Source of the DNA: Streptomyces flavidovirens DSM 40150
GTDB taxonomy: Bacteria; Actinomycetota; Actinomycetes; Streptomycetales; Streptomycetaceae
Assembly: GCF_000429085.1 (NCBI RefSeq)
Contig: NZ_AUBE01000017.1
Span: 62,001 to 126,000, forward strand
Length of the DNA: 64,000 nt
Reading direction: 5' to 3'
The notes beneath the pieces are model-generated. The model saw only the letters and a list, made by a program, of their open reading frames with translations, ran no database searches and was not told the origin of the DNA. Position numbers and translations under genes: made by a program. Positions 46,084 to 54,357 of this stretch are shown here, piece by piece (position 1 is the stretch's first letter; every line of letters starts with the position of its first letter).

Positions 46084-46584
46084 ATGTCCAGCGAATACGC
46101 AAAACAGCTCGGGGCCAAGCTCCGCGCCATCCGCACCCAGCAGGGCCTTTCCCTTCACGGTGTCGAGGAAAAGTCCCAGGGCCGCTGGAAGGCCGTCGTG
46201 GTCGGCTCGTACGAGCGTGGCGACCGCGCCGTGACCGTGCAGCGCCTCGCCGAGCTTGCGGACTTCTACGGCGTCCCGGTCCAGGAGCTCCTGCCGGGTA
46301 CGACGCCCGGCGGCGCCGCCGAGCCGCCGCCGAAGCTCCGCCTCGACCTGGAGCGCCTCGCCCACGTCCCGGCCGAGAAGGCGGGCCCGCTCCAGCGTTA
46401 CGCCGCGACGATCCAGTCGCAGCGCGGCGATTACAACGGCAAGGTCCTGTCGATCCGCCAGGACGACCTGCGCACGCTGGCCGTCATCTACGACCAGTCG
46501 CCCTCGGTCCTGACCGAGCAGCTCATCAGCTGGGGTGTGCTCGACGCGGACGCGCGCCGTGCGGTCGCTCACGAGGACGTCTAG
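46084..46584 (+). CDS. bldD: Developmental master regulator BldD
   Basis: 166-residue repressor that keeps Streptomyces in vegetative growth. The N-terminal HTH (about 6-70) reads LGAKLRAIRTQQGLSLHGVEEKS with recognition region VVGSYERGDR. The C-terminal domain binds a c-di-GMP tetramer; its motif pair RGD (114-116) and RQDD (125-128) is intact at the same positions as in S. coelicolor. The region 72-84 is a Pro/Gly linker. ATG 46084 follows GGGGAGC. Autoregulated through the palindrome upstream; followed by a strong terminator. Confidence 0.98.
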   Translation: MSSEYAKQLGAKLRAIRTQQGLSLHGVEEKSQGRWKAVVVGSYERGDRAVTVQRLAELADFYGVPVQELLPGTTPGGAAEPPPKLRLDLERLAHVPAEKAGPLQRYAATIQSQRGDYNGKVLSIRQDDLRTLAVIYDQSPSVLTEQLISWGVLDADARRAVAHEDV

Positions 46585-46608
46585 TCCGAGCGCCACCAGC
46601 AGAAACGT

Positions 46609-46657
46609 AACGCCGGTGCCGGCGGAAGCTTCGCGCTTCCACCGGCACCGGCGTTTT
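46609..46657 (+). terminator. bldD terminator
   Basis: A 21-bp stem with one mismatch (AACGCCGGTGCCGGCGGAAG side 46609-46629; other side 46635-46655), loop TTCGC, followed by TTTT. Intrinsic terminator on the plus strand. Confidence 0.88.
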
Positions 46658-46680
46658 GCGTCTGTTCCCCGTCGATGACG

Positions 46681-46722
46681 AAAGGGCCCGCAGTACGCCG
46701 TGAAGCGCACTGCGGGCCCTTT
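46681..46722 (-). terminator. nusB-efp operon terminator
   Basis: AAAGGGCCCGCAGT and ACTGCGGGCCCTTT form a 14-bp perfect stem, so on the minus strand the RNA ends in UUU. It lies 25 bp after the nusB stop. Confidence 0.82.
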
Positions 46723-46747
46723 CAGCCGTCGAACAGCCCGGCTCGGG

Positions 46748-47176
46748 CTACTCGCGACGCAGATTCGGCTTGAGCTCCTTGAAACGGCCGAGGAGGCCGT
46801 TCACGAAGGACGGTGAGTCGTCGGTGGAGAACTCCTTGGCGAGCTGCACCGCCTCGTCGATCACCACCGCGTCGGGCGTCTCGTCCATCCACACCAGCTC
46901 GTACGTGCCGAGGCGCAGGATGTTCCGGTCGACGACCGGCATCCTGTCGATCTCCCAGTCGACCGCGTACGTGGCCATGAGGTCCTCGATGCGGTCCGCG
47001 TACGTCGCGTAGCCCTCGACGAGCTGCATCGTGTACTCGCTGACCGGCGGCTGACGGGTGTCGGTCCTGGCGTGCCGCATCCAGTCCGCGAGGACCGTCT
47101 GCACGGACTCACCGCGCTGGTCGGCCTCGAAGAGGATCTGGAAGGCGCGCTTGCGCGCCGTGTTCCGGGCAGCCAC
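46748..47176 (-). CDS. nusB: Transcription antitermination factor NusB
   Basis: 142-residue helical RNA-binding protein that with NusE supports rRNA antitermination. Family features: ARNTARKRAFQILFEADQRGE at the N-terminus and PDAVVIDEAVQLAKEFSTDDSPSFVNGLLG near the end. Start GTG 47176, two bases after the efp stop, so coupled. Last gene before the bidirectional terminator area. Confidence 0.96.
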   Translation of the reverse strand: MAARNTARKRAFQILFEADQRGESVQTVLADWMRHARTDTRQPPVSEYTMQLVEGYATYADRIEDLMATYAVDWEIDRMPVVDRNILRLGTYELVWMDETPDAVVIDEAVQLAKEFSTDDSPSFVNGLLGRFKELKPNLRRE

Positions 47177-47178
47177 GG

Positions 47179-47745
47179 TTAGCTGTTCACCCGGCCGAGG
47201 TAATCGCTGGTGCGGGTGTCGACCTTGATCTTCTCACCGGTGGTGATGAAGAGCGGGACCTGGATCTCGTGGCCGGTCTCCAGCGTCGCGGGCTTGGTGC
47301 CGCCGGTGGAGCGGTCGCCCTGGACGCCCGGGTCGGTGTGCTGGATCGTCAGCTCGACGGCGGCCGGCAGCTCGACGTAGAGCACCTCGCCCTCGTGCTG
47401 CGCGACGGAGGCGGTGAAGCCCTCGACCAGGAAGTTGGCGGCGTCGCCGACGGCCTTGCGGTCGACCATGAGCTGGTCGTAGGTGTCCATGTCCATGAAG
47501 ACGAAGTACTCGCCGTCCATGTACGAGAACTGCATGTCGCGCCGGTCAATGGTGGCCGTCTCGACCTTCACGCCGGCGTTGAACGTCTTGTCGACGACCT
47601 TGCCGGAGAGCACGTTCTTGAGCTTGGTGCGCACGAAGGCAGGGCCCTTGCCGGGCTTGACGTGCTGAAACTCGACGACGGACCAGAGCTGGCCTCCGTC
47701 GAGCTTGAGCACCATGCCATTCTTGAGGTCGTTCGTGGAAGCCAC
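47179..47745 (-). CDS. efp: Translation elongation factor P
   Basis: 188-residue three-domain protein that rescues ribosomes stalled at polyproline. The tip loop reads HVKPGKGPAFVRTKLKN; the tip Lys is the position that is modified in some bacteria, but no modification genes are seen here. The remaining OB domains contain MQFSYMDGEYFVFMD and GLEVQVP-like GHEIQVPLFITTGEKIKVDTRTSDY. ATG 47745. Sits between the M24-fold gene and nusB. Confidence 0.97.
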   Translation of the reverse strand: MASTNDLKNGMVLKLDGGQLWSVVEFQHVKPGKGPAFVRTKLKNVLSGKVVDKTFNAGVKVETATIDRRDMQFSYMDGEYFVFMDMDTYDQLMVDRKAVGDAANFLVEGFTASVAQHEGEVLYVELPAAVELTIQHTDPGVQGDRSTGGTKPATLETGHEIQVPLFITTGEKIKVDTRTSDYLGRVNS

Positions 47746-47816
47746 GGTTGCGGAATCTCCTGGACTGAAGGCTGGTGGGACTGCTGTGACCCGGGGGTCG
47801 CGCTGCGGCTCAGGTG

Positions 47817-48932
47817 CTACAGCGCGAGCAGCTCCTTGGTCGTGATGGTGAGCAGCTCGGGTCCGCCGTCCGCCTCGGGGCGGACGACGAGCGTGTCATC
47901 GATCCGGACACCGCCCCGGCCCGGGAGGTGGACCCCCGGTTCGACGGTGACCGGCACACAAGCGTCCAGTTTACCCATGGCCGCAGGTGCCAGCTGCGGG
48001 TCCTCCTCTATTTCGAGTCCGACACCGTGCCCGGTGCGCGGCGCGACGGCCTCGCCGTGGCCCGCCGCGGCCAGTACGTGGCGGGCCGCGCGGTCGACCT
48101 GGCGGTACTCGGCGCCCGGTACGAGAGCCTCCCGGCCCGCCCGCTGAGCGGCGAATACGACGTCGTACAGCTCGATCTGCCACTCGGCGGGCGTCGTGCC
48201 GATGACGAAGGTACGGCCGATCTCGCAGCGGTAGCCGCGGTAGTTGGCGCCGAGGCAGACGGAGAGAAAATCACCCTCCTCCACGCGCCGGTCCGACGGC
48301 CGGTGCCTGCCGAGGCCGGAGTTCGGCCCGGTGGCGACCGAGGTGGGGAAAGCCGTCCCGTCCGCGCCGTGGTCGACCAGGCGGCGCTCCAGTTCCAGCG
48401 CGAGGTGCCGCTCCGTGCGGCCCACCAGGATCGATTCGAGCAGCTCGCCGAGGGCCTGGTCGGTGATCTCGGCCGCGATGCGGATGGACGCGATCTCTTC
48501 CTCGTCCTTGACGATGCGCAGCTGCTCGACGGCGCCGGCGAGGTCGCCGAGGCGCAGCGTCGGGGCGACCGAGCCGAGCGCCCGGTGCCTGGCGACGGTG
48601 AGGTGGTTCTCCTCGACGGCGAGCGACTCCGCGCCGGCCGCCGCGGCCGTCCTTGCCGCCGCGACCACGGCGTCACCGCCGGGCGCGGGCAGGACCATGA
48701 TCCGCAGCTGTTCGTCGGGGCGGCCGTCGGCGGGGTCGGCGGTCGGCGTACCGGGGCAGATCAGTACGTCGGCCTCCCCGGCGGAGGGCCCGAGCAGCAG
48801 CACGGCGCCGGGTGGCGCTCCGCCCGCGAGGTAGCGGACGTTGGCGGGACGGGAGACCAGTGCGGCGCCGCTGCCGGCAGCGGCGCACCGGTCGCGCAGT
48901 CGTCCACGACGGGCCGCATACAGCTCTGACAT
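47817..48932 (-). CDS. M24-family (Xaa-Pro peptidase-like) protein with altered metal site
   Basis: 371-residue creatinase/prolidase-fold protein. The N-terminal domain (about 1-130) precedes the pita-bread domain. Expected metal ligands are Asp, Asp, His, Glu, Glu. Here the segment reads VCLGANYRGYRCEIGRTF: the first Asp is Cys and the second is Glu; the His in GHGVGLEIEED and the Glu in TVEPGVH are kept, while the last Glu is Asp (GVRIDDTLVV). It may therefore be weakly active or non-enzymatic. In other actinobacteria a pepQ gene sits at this place upstream of efp. ATG 48932. Confidence 0.85.
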   Translation of the reverse strand: MSELYAARRGRLRDRCAAAGSGAALVSRPANVRYLAGGAPPGAVLLLGPSAGEADVLICPGTPTADPADGRPDEQLRIMVLPAPGGDAVVAAARTAAAAGAESLAVEENHLTVARHRALGSVAPTLRLGDLAGAVEQLRIVKDEEEIASIRIAAEITDQALGELLESILVGRTERHLALELERRLVDHGADGTAFPTSVATGPNSGLGRHRPSDRRVEEGDFLSVCLGANYRGYRCEIGRTFVIGTTPAEWQIELYDVVFAAQRAGREALVPGAEYRQVDRAARHVLAAAGHGEAVAPRTGHGVGLEIEEDPQLAPAAMGKLDACVPVTVEPGVHLPGRGGVRIDDTLVVRPEADGGPELLTITTKELLAL

Positions 48933-49066
48933 GTTTCGAGCGTACGAGCGCGGGCGCCGTCCGGCCGGTTCAGCGCGTCCGACCGGGCGGCGAGGCCGTC
49001 TGTACGAAGCCCCTCTGTACGAGAAGGGCCGTACGAGAAGGCGCCGTACGAGAAGACGCCGCGCCG

Positions 49067-49963
49067 CTACCAGGCGGGCGGGCTGGCTATGGAGCGGGCG
49101 AGCACCTCGTCCAGTACGCGGGCGGTGGTCGGTACGTCGTACTGCGAGTTGTCGATGATCGGCAGCCCCGAGCCGTACCACCCGGCCATCCGGCCGTGGA
49201 TACGGGCGACTTCCTCGTCGGACAGGCGCCGGTTGCCGCTGCGCTGGGCGTTGCGCTCCAGCACGATCTCCAGGCCGGGCAGGATGACCACGGGCAGCAG
49301 GCCGGGCCCCACATGGCGCTTCCAGCCGCCGAGCCCGACGACGGGACGGTCCGGGAAGACGGCGTCGTCGACGATGCACGAAATGCCGTTGGCCAGGAAG
49401 TTGCGGGCGGCGAAGCCGCAGGTGCGGCGGGCCAGGCGGTACTGGGCCTCCGACTGGTCGTTCCAGCCCGACTGCGGATCGGCGAACCCGGAGCACACCC
49501 ATTCGCGTACGTCGTCGAGGCTGATGTGCGCGGTCGGCACCCGGCGGTGCCGCGCCCAGTGCTTGGCGACGGTCGTCTTGCCCGCGCCCGCGGGGCCGAT
49601 GAGCAGCACCGCGAGCGTCGTGCCGCCGGTGTCCGTGGGCGCGGCGGCGGGCGGCGGCGCGGGGACCGGGACCGGACCGCCGGGCGGCAGCTGGATGTGC
49701 CCGGTGCTCTCGCGCGACGGTGGCCGCTGGGCGTGCTGCGGGACCGGTCCGCTCCAGCCGGGAGCCGGGGCGTGTCCGGGGGCCTGAGGCGCCTGGGGCG
49801 GGTGTGGGGGCCCTTGTGGCCCAGGGGGTCCGGGGGGTCCGGGGGGTCCGGGGGGTCCGGCAGGAGGTCCCGCGTGCGGTCCGGCGGGGTGCGGGGCGCC
49901 GTGTGCCCACCCTGCGGCGGGCCCGTGGGGCGGTGGCAGCGGAGCCCCCACTGCGTGCTGCAT
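49067..49963 (-). CDS. P-loop ATP-binding (kinase-like) protein with collagen-like tail
   Basis: 298-residue protein. Residues 1-112 are Pro/Gly/His-rich and disordered, with a collagen-like GPPGPPGPPGPPG tract (about 36-49) encoded by four 9-bp DNA repeats at 49823-49860. The P-loop domain begins at 115: Walker A LIGPAGAGKTTVAKHWA (123-131), then SLDDVREWVCSG and a middle region with CIVDDAVFPDRP. That arrangement resembles small-molecule or RNA-repair kinases of the AAA_33/polynucleotide-kinase group. Substrate unknown; no toxin-antitoxin partner is adjacent. ATG 49963. Confidence 0.85.
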   Translation of the reverse strand: MQHAVGAPLPPPHGPAAGWAHGAPHPAGPHAGPPAGPPGPPGPPGPPGPQGPPHPPQAPQAPGHAPAPGWSGPVPQHAQRPPSRESTGHIQLPPGGPVPVPAPPPAAAPTDTGGTTLAVLLIGPAGAGKTTVAKHWARHRRVPTAHISLDDVREWVCSGFADPQSGWNDQSEAQYRLARRTCGFAARNFLANGISCIVDDAVFPDRPVVGLGGWKRHVGPGLLPVVILPGLEIVLERNAQRSGNRRLSDEEVARIHGRMAGWYGSGLPIIDNSQYDVPTTARVLDEVLARSIASPPAW

Positions 49964-50030
49964 CCGGTGCGACTCCGTCTCGTACAGGCGACTCTTGGCG
50001 GACCAGGACGGCCCGGGCCTACCGAAAGGT

Positions 50031-50070
50031 ACCTGCCCCCGCCGTTCTACTGTGAACGGCGGGGGCAGGT
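50031..50070 (-). terminator. Terminator after aroQ
   Basis: A perfect 17-bp stem ACCTGCCCCCGCCGTTC with a 6-base loop, 14 bp after the aroQ stop, separating the aro operon from the kinase-like gene. Confidence 0.8.
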
Positions 50071-50083
50071 CCAGAGTGCCCGC

Positions 50084-50524
50084 TCAGCCGTCGAGTTCCT
50101 CGGCGAGGGCGCGCAGGGCGAGCCGGTACGAGCCGATGCCGAAGCCCGCGACCGTACCGCTGGCCACGGCGGCGACCACCGAGGTGTGCCGGAATTCCTC
50201 GCGTGTGTACGGGTTCGAGATGTGCACCTCGATGAGCGGCGCGGTCCGCTGGGCCGCCGCGTCCCTCATTCCGTACGAGTAATGCGTGAAGGCACCCGGA
50301 TTGAGAACAACCGGAATTGACCCGTCCGCGGCCTCGTGGAGCCAGCGGATCAGCTCGCCCTCGTCGTTCGTCTCGCGTACGTCGACGTCGAAACCGAGTT
50401 CCTTGCCGAGCCGTCCGCACTCCTCGACGAGCCCGGCGTACGACGTCGCGCCGTACACGTCGGGTTCGCGCGAGCCGAGCCTGCCGAGGTTGGGTCCGTT
50501 GAGAACGAACACCCGCCGCGTCAC
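50084..50524 (-). CDS. aroQ: 3-dehydroquinate dehydratase, type II
   Basis: 146-residue flavodoxin-fold enzyme making 3-dehydroshikimate, third step from DAHP to chorismate. It opens RRVFVLNGPNLGRLGSREPDVYG, with the catalytic loop Arg/Tyr, and has NPGAFTHYSYGMRDA and EVHISNPYTREEFRHTSV. Start GTG 50524 overlaps the aroB stop (GTGA). Last gene of the aroC-K-B-Q operon. Confidence 0.97.
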   Translation of the reverse strand: MTRRVFVLNGPNLGRLGSREPDVYGATSYAGLVEECGRLGKELGFDVDVRETNDEGELIRWLHEAADGSIPVVLNPGAFTHYSYGMRDAAAQRTAPLIEVHISNPYTREEFRHTSVVAAVASGTVAGFGIGSYRLALRALAEELDG

Positions 50525-51615
50525 TTGGACACCTCGCCGTAGGCCGCCAGCAGCACCGCCGGGTCGGGGCCTTCGAGCACGGTCGGCTTGGCGAGCCCGT
50601 CGAGGACGATGAAGCGCAGCAGGTTGCCGCGCGACTTCTTGTCGACCTTCATGTTCTCCAGGAGCTTGGGCCACTGGTCGGCGCGGTAGGTGAGCGGCAG
50701 CCCGACCGACTCCAGCACCGTGCGGTGCCGGTCGGCGGTCGCGTCGTCCAGACGGCCCGCGAGACGGCCCAGTTCGGCGGCGAAGACCATGCCGATGGAA
50801 ACAGCCGCGCCGTGGCGCCAGTTGTAACGCTCGTTCTTCTCGATGGCGTGCGCGAGGGTGTGACCGTAATTCAGAATCTCGCGCAGACCGGATTCCTTCA
50901 GGTCGCTCGACACCACGTCGGCCTTGACCCGGATGGCGCGCTCGATCAGCTCGGCGGTGCGCGGGCCCTCGGGCGTACGGGCCGCCGCCGGGTCCTCCTC
51001 GATCAGGTCGAGGATCACCGGGTCGGCGATGAAGCCCGCCTTGATGATCTCGGCGAGGCCGCTGATGTAGTCGTTGACCGGCAGCGAGTCGAGCGCCGCC
51101 AGGTCGCACAGCACACCGGCCGGCGGGTGGAAAGCGCCGACGAGGTTCTTGCCCTCGGCGGTGTTGATGCCCGTCTTGCCGCCGACGGCCGCGTCGACCA
51201 TGCCGAGCACGGTCGTCGGTACGGCGACCCAGCGCACCCCGCGCAGCCAGGTGGCGGCGACGAAACCGGCCACATCGGTGGTGGCTCCCCCGCCGACTCC
51301 GACGATCACGTCCGTACGCGTGAAGTTGGTCTGCCCGAGCGCTTTCCAGCAGTACGCCGCGACCTCGACGGTCTTGGACTCCTCGGCGTTCGGCAGCTGG
51401 ATCGCGATGGCCTCGTACCCCTGGGCGGCGAGGTCCTCGCGGATCGCCTCACCGGTGCCGGCGAGCGCCTCCGGGTGCAGGACGGCGACGCGCTTGGCCC
51501 GGTCGCCGATCAGTCCGGGCAGCTCACCGAGCAGCTGCCGGCCGACCAGCACCTCGTAGGGCTCCGCACCCTCGCTGCCGCCGATCTGGATACGGGTGAC
51601 TGCCTGCTCCGTCAT
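50521..51615 (-). CDS. aroB: 3-dehydroquinate synthase
   Basis: 364-residue NAD/zinc enzyme that closes DAHP to 3-dehydroquinate. Motifs: GGGATTDVAGFVAATWLRG, PTTVLGMVDAAVGGKTGIN, and the zinc ligand regions around NYGHTLAHAIE with WRHGAAVSIGM. ATG 51615 overlaps the aroK stop (ATGA). The ORF extends upstream without conservation. Confidence 0.97.
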   Translation of the reverse strand: MTEQAVTRIQIGGSEGAEPYEVLVGRQLLGELPGLIGDRAKRVAVLHPEALAGTGEAIREDLAAQGYEAIAIQLPNAEESKTVEVAAYCWKALGQTNFTRTDVIVGVGGGATTDVAGFVAATWLRGVRWVAVPTTVLGMVDAAVGGKTGINTAEGKNLVGAFHPPAGVLCDLAALDSLPVNDYISGLAEIIKAGFIADPVILDLIEEDPAAARTPEGPRTAELIERAIRVKADVVSSDLKESGLREILNYGHTLAHAIEKNERYNWRHGAAVSIGMVFAAELGRLAGRLDDATADRHRTVLESVGLPLTYRADQWPKLLENMKVDKKSRGNLLRFIVLDGLAKPTVLEGPDPAVLLAAYGEVSK

Positions 51616-52136
51616 GCTTCCTTCACTTCGAGTGCGTCGAGGACCGCCTGCGCGACCTCTTCGGGGGTCCGGTCGTCCGTCTCGACCACCGCGTCGGCCA
51701 CCTCGGCGTACAGATGCCGGCGCGCTTCCATCAGTTGCTTCCACTGCTGGCGCGGGTTGACGGCCAGCAGCGGGCGGGCGGTGTTGAGCCCGACGCGCTT
51801 GATCGCCTCGGTCACGTTCATGGAGAGGTAGACGACGGGGAGCCCGGCCAGGGCCGCACGGGTGCCGTCGTCGAGTACGGCGCCGCCGCCGAGCGCCAGC
51901 ACGCCCGTGTGCCCGGCGAGCGCCGCCTTCACGGCCTCCCGCTCCAGTTCACGGAAGCGCGCCTCGCCCTCGTCGACGAAGATCTCGGCGATCGGCCGGC
52001 CCTCGGCCTCGACGATGTCGGCGTCGGTGTCCCGGTACGCCACGCCCAGCCGCTCGGCGAGCAGCGCACCGACCGTTGACTTGCCGACGCCCATGGGCCC
52101 GACGAGTACGACGACCGGCCCGTCTGTCGCACTCAC
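51612..52136 (-). CDS. aroK: Shikimate kinase
   Basis: 174-residue kinase phosphorylating shikimate. Walker A GPMGVGKSTVGALLA (12-26 region), the shikimate-binding DTDADIV, FRELEREAV and GGGAVLDDGTR; the lid Arg is in NTARPLL. Start GTG overlaps the aroC stop (GTGA) and its own stop overlaps aroB, so four genes are translationally coupled. Confidence 0.97.
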   Translation of the reverse strand: MSATDGPVVVLVGPMGVGKSTVGALLAERLGVAYRDTDADIVEAEGRPIAEIFVDEGEARFRELEREAVKAALAGHTGVLALGGGAVLDDGTRAALAGLPVVYLSMNVTEAIKRVGLNTARPLLAVNPRQQWKQLMEARRHLYAEVADAVVETDDRTPEEVAQAVLDALEVKEA

Positions 52137-53317
52137 CGGACGACCAGGGTGTCGAGGTAGCTCCGCACATTGCGCCGGGTCTCACCCACGCTGTCGCCGC
52201 CGAACTTCTCCGCGACCGCGTCCGCGAGGACGAGCGCGACCATGGCCTCGGCCACGATCCCGGCCGCCGGTACGGCGCACACGTCGGAACGCTGGTGGTG
52301 CGCGGCTGCGACCTCGCCGGTGGCCGTGTCGATGGTGGCGAGGGCGCGCGGCACGGTCGCGATGGGCTTCATCGCGGCCCGTACGCGCAGCAGCTCACCG
52401 GTGGACATGCCGCCTTCGGTGCCGCCGGCGCGTCCGGAGGTACGGCGTACACCGTCGGCGGTCGGCACGATCTCGTCATGGGCCTTCGAGCCGGGCACGC
52501 GCGCGAGGTCGAAGCCGTCACCGACCTCGACCCCCTTGATCGCCTGGATGCCCATCAGCGCGGCGGCGAGCCGGGCGTCGAGCCGGCGGTCCCAGTGCAC
52601 GAACGACCCGAGCCCGACGGGCACGTTGTACGCCAGTACCTCGACGACACCGCCCAGCGTGTCGCCGTCCTTGTGGGCCTGGTCGATCTCGGCCACCATC
52701 GCCTTCGACGCGTCGGCGTCCAGGCAGCGCACCGGGTCCTCGTCGAGCTTCGCCTCGTCGGCGGGCACGGGCAGCACGCCGTACGGCGCCTTGGCGGAAG
52801 CCAGCTCCACGACGTGCGACACGATCTCGACGCCGGTGGTCTGCTTCAGGTACGACCGGGCGACGGTGCCGAGCGCGACACGGGCCGCGGTCTCGCGGGC
52901 ACTCGCCCGCTCCAGGACCGGCCGGGCCTCGTCCAGGGCGTACTTCTGCATACCCGCGAGGTCGGCGTGTCCGGGGCGCGGGCGGGTCAGCGGCGCGTTG
53001 CGCGCCAGCTTGGCCAGCTCCTCGGGGTCGACCGGGTCGGCCGACATGACCTGCTCCCACTTGGGCCACTCGGTGTTGCCCACCATGATCGCGACGGGGC
53101 CGCCCATGGTCAGGCCGTGCCGTACGCCGCCGAGGAAGGTCACCTCGTCCTGCTCGAACTTCATACGCGCACCGCGCCCATAGCCGAGCCGCCGCCGGGC
53201 GAGCGCGTCCGCCACCATCTCCGTGGTGACGGGGACACCGGAGGGAAGGCCCTCCAGCGTCGCGACGAGTGCGGGACCGTGGGATTCCCCCGCGGTCAGC
53301 CAGCGCAACCTGCTCAA
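52133..53317 (-). CDS. aroC: Chorismate synthase
   Basis: 394-residue FMN-dependent enzyme forming chorismate from EPSP. Signatures are GESHGPALVATLEGLPSG, the basic RRRLGYGRGARMKFEQD, GRASARETAARVA-like ERASARETAARVALG, and RTSGRAGGTEGGMSTGE. ATG 53317. First gene of the aroC-K-B-Q operon. It lies 197 bp from aroE; that gap holds two direct copies of CGCCTTGAGA (53485-53504) but no gene. Confidence 0.98.
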   Translation of the reverse strand: MSRLRWLTAGESHGPALVATLEGLPSGVPVTTEMVADALARRRLGYGRGARMKFEQDEVTFLGGVRHGLTMGGPVAIMVGNTEWPKWEQVMSADPVDPEELAKLARNAPLTRPRPGHADLAGMQKYALDEARPVLERASARETAARVALGTVARSYLKQTTGVEIVSHVVELASAKAPYGVLPVPADEAKLDEDPVRCLDADASKAMVAEIDQAHKDGDTLGGVVEVLAYNVPVGLGSFVHWDRRLDARLAAALMGIQAIKGVEVGDGFDLARVPGSKAHDEIVPTADGVRRTSGRAGGTEGGMSTGELLRVRAAMKPIATVPRALATIDTATGEVAAAHHQRSDVCAVPAAGIVAEAMVALVLADAVAEKFGGDSVGETRRNVRSYLDTLVVR

Positions 53318-53514
53318 CGGTGCTCCTCATGCTCGCGCCTGGAACTGCGACGGCGCGACCGGGTGCGCGGCCCTGGCCCGCCACCCCTGATCCTCCCACG
53401 ACCGGACCGTGAACCGGCCGCCGGTCCATAAGACGGACGGCATTCTCACTTCGCGGGATGCCGACGGGATCTGCCGGGGGCGCCTTGAGACGCCTTGAGA
53501 CGCCTCCGCGGACC

Positions 53515-54357
53515 CTAGTGGGCGGCGAGCGCGTGTTCCCCGGCGGCCCGCATGACGGCGAGCGGCGCGGTGGCGCGACCCGTCATCTGCCGCACTTGGA
53601 GCACGGCCTGGTGCACGAGCAGGTCGAGGCCGCCGACGACCGCGCCGCCGCGCGCGGACCACGCGGCGGCGAGTGCGGTCGGCCACGGGTCGTACAGCAC
53701 GTCGAAAAGCGTGCCGGGGCTGTCCGGCACGGCCTCGGCGAGGGCGTCGGTGGTGCCGGCCGGGGTGGTGGCGACGACGAGCGGCGCGTCGAACGCCCGG
53801 TGCGCCTGCGCCCAGTCGGCGATGCGTACGTCGACTCCGAGCCGCTCGCCCCACTGCCGCATCTCGTCGGCGCGGGCGGAACTGCGGACGTACGCGGTGA
53901 CCGGGCCGGTGCACAGGCGGGAGAGCGCGGCGAGGGCGGACGAGGCGGTGGCTCCGGCGCCGAGGACCGCGGCGGAGCCGACCGTCTCGATGCCGCGCTC
54001 GCGCAGGGCGGCGATCATGCCGGGGATGTCGGTGTTGTCGCCGAGGCGCCGGCCGTCCTCGGTGAAGACGACGGTGTTGACCGCCTCGACGGAGGCCGCC
54101 GTGTCGCTGATCTCGTCGAGCAGCGGGATGACGGCCCGCTTGAGCGGCATGGTCAGGGACAGACCGGCCCACGACTCGTCGAGCTCCCCGAAGAAGCCGG
54201 GCAGACCGGCCTCGTCCACCTCGAAACGGTCGTACGACCAGTGGGCGAGGCCGAGTTCCCGGTACGCCGCGCGATGCAGCACCGGGGAGAGGGAGTGGGC
54301 GATGGGCGACCCGAGGACCGCTGCCCTGCGGGCGTCAGTCGCTGCCCTGGCTTGCAT
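53515..54357 (-). CDS. aroE: Shikimate dehydrogenase
   Basis: 280-residue NADPH enzyme converting 3-dehydroshikimate to shikimate. The N-terminal substrate domain has VLGSPIAHSLSPVLHRAAY and SLTMPLKRAVIPLLD (catalytic Lys), then NTVVFTEDGRRLGDNTD; the nucleotide domain has AAVLGAGATASSALAAL. Its start lies inside the end of mltG (23-base overlap), so the two are coupled. It is separate from the aroC operon by a 197-bp gap. Confidence 0.96.
   Translation of the reverse strand: MQARAATDARRAAVLGSPIAHSLSPVLHRAAYRELGLAHWSYDRFEVDEAGLPGFFGELDESWAGLSLTMPLKRAVIPLLDEISDTAASVEAVNTVVFTEDGRRLGDNTDIPGMIAALRERGIETVGSAAVLGAGATASSALAALSRLCTGPVTAYVRSSARADEMRQWGERLGVDVRIADWAQAHRAFDAPLVVATTPAGTTDALAEAVPDSPGTLFDVLYDPWPTALAAAWSARGGAVVGGLDLLVHQAVLQVRQMTGRATAPLAVMRAAGEHALAAH

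Noticed and set aside
49067..49963. Zeta-type toxin (toxin-antitoxin system)
   Set aside because: Only the P-loop region is similar; there is no adjacent antitoxin gene and the N-terminal tail is atypical.
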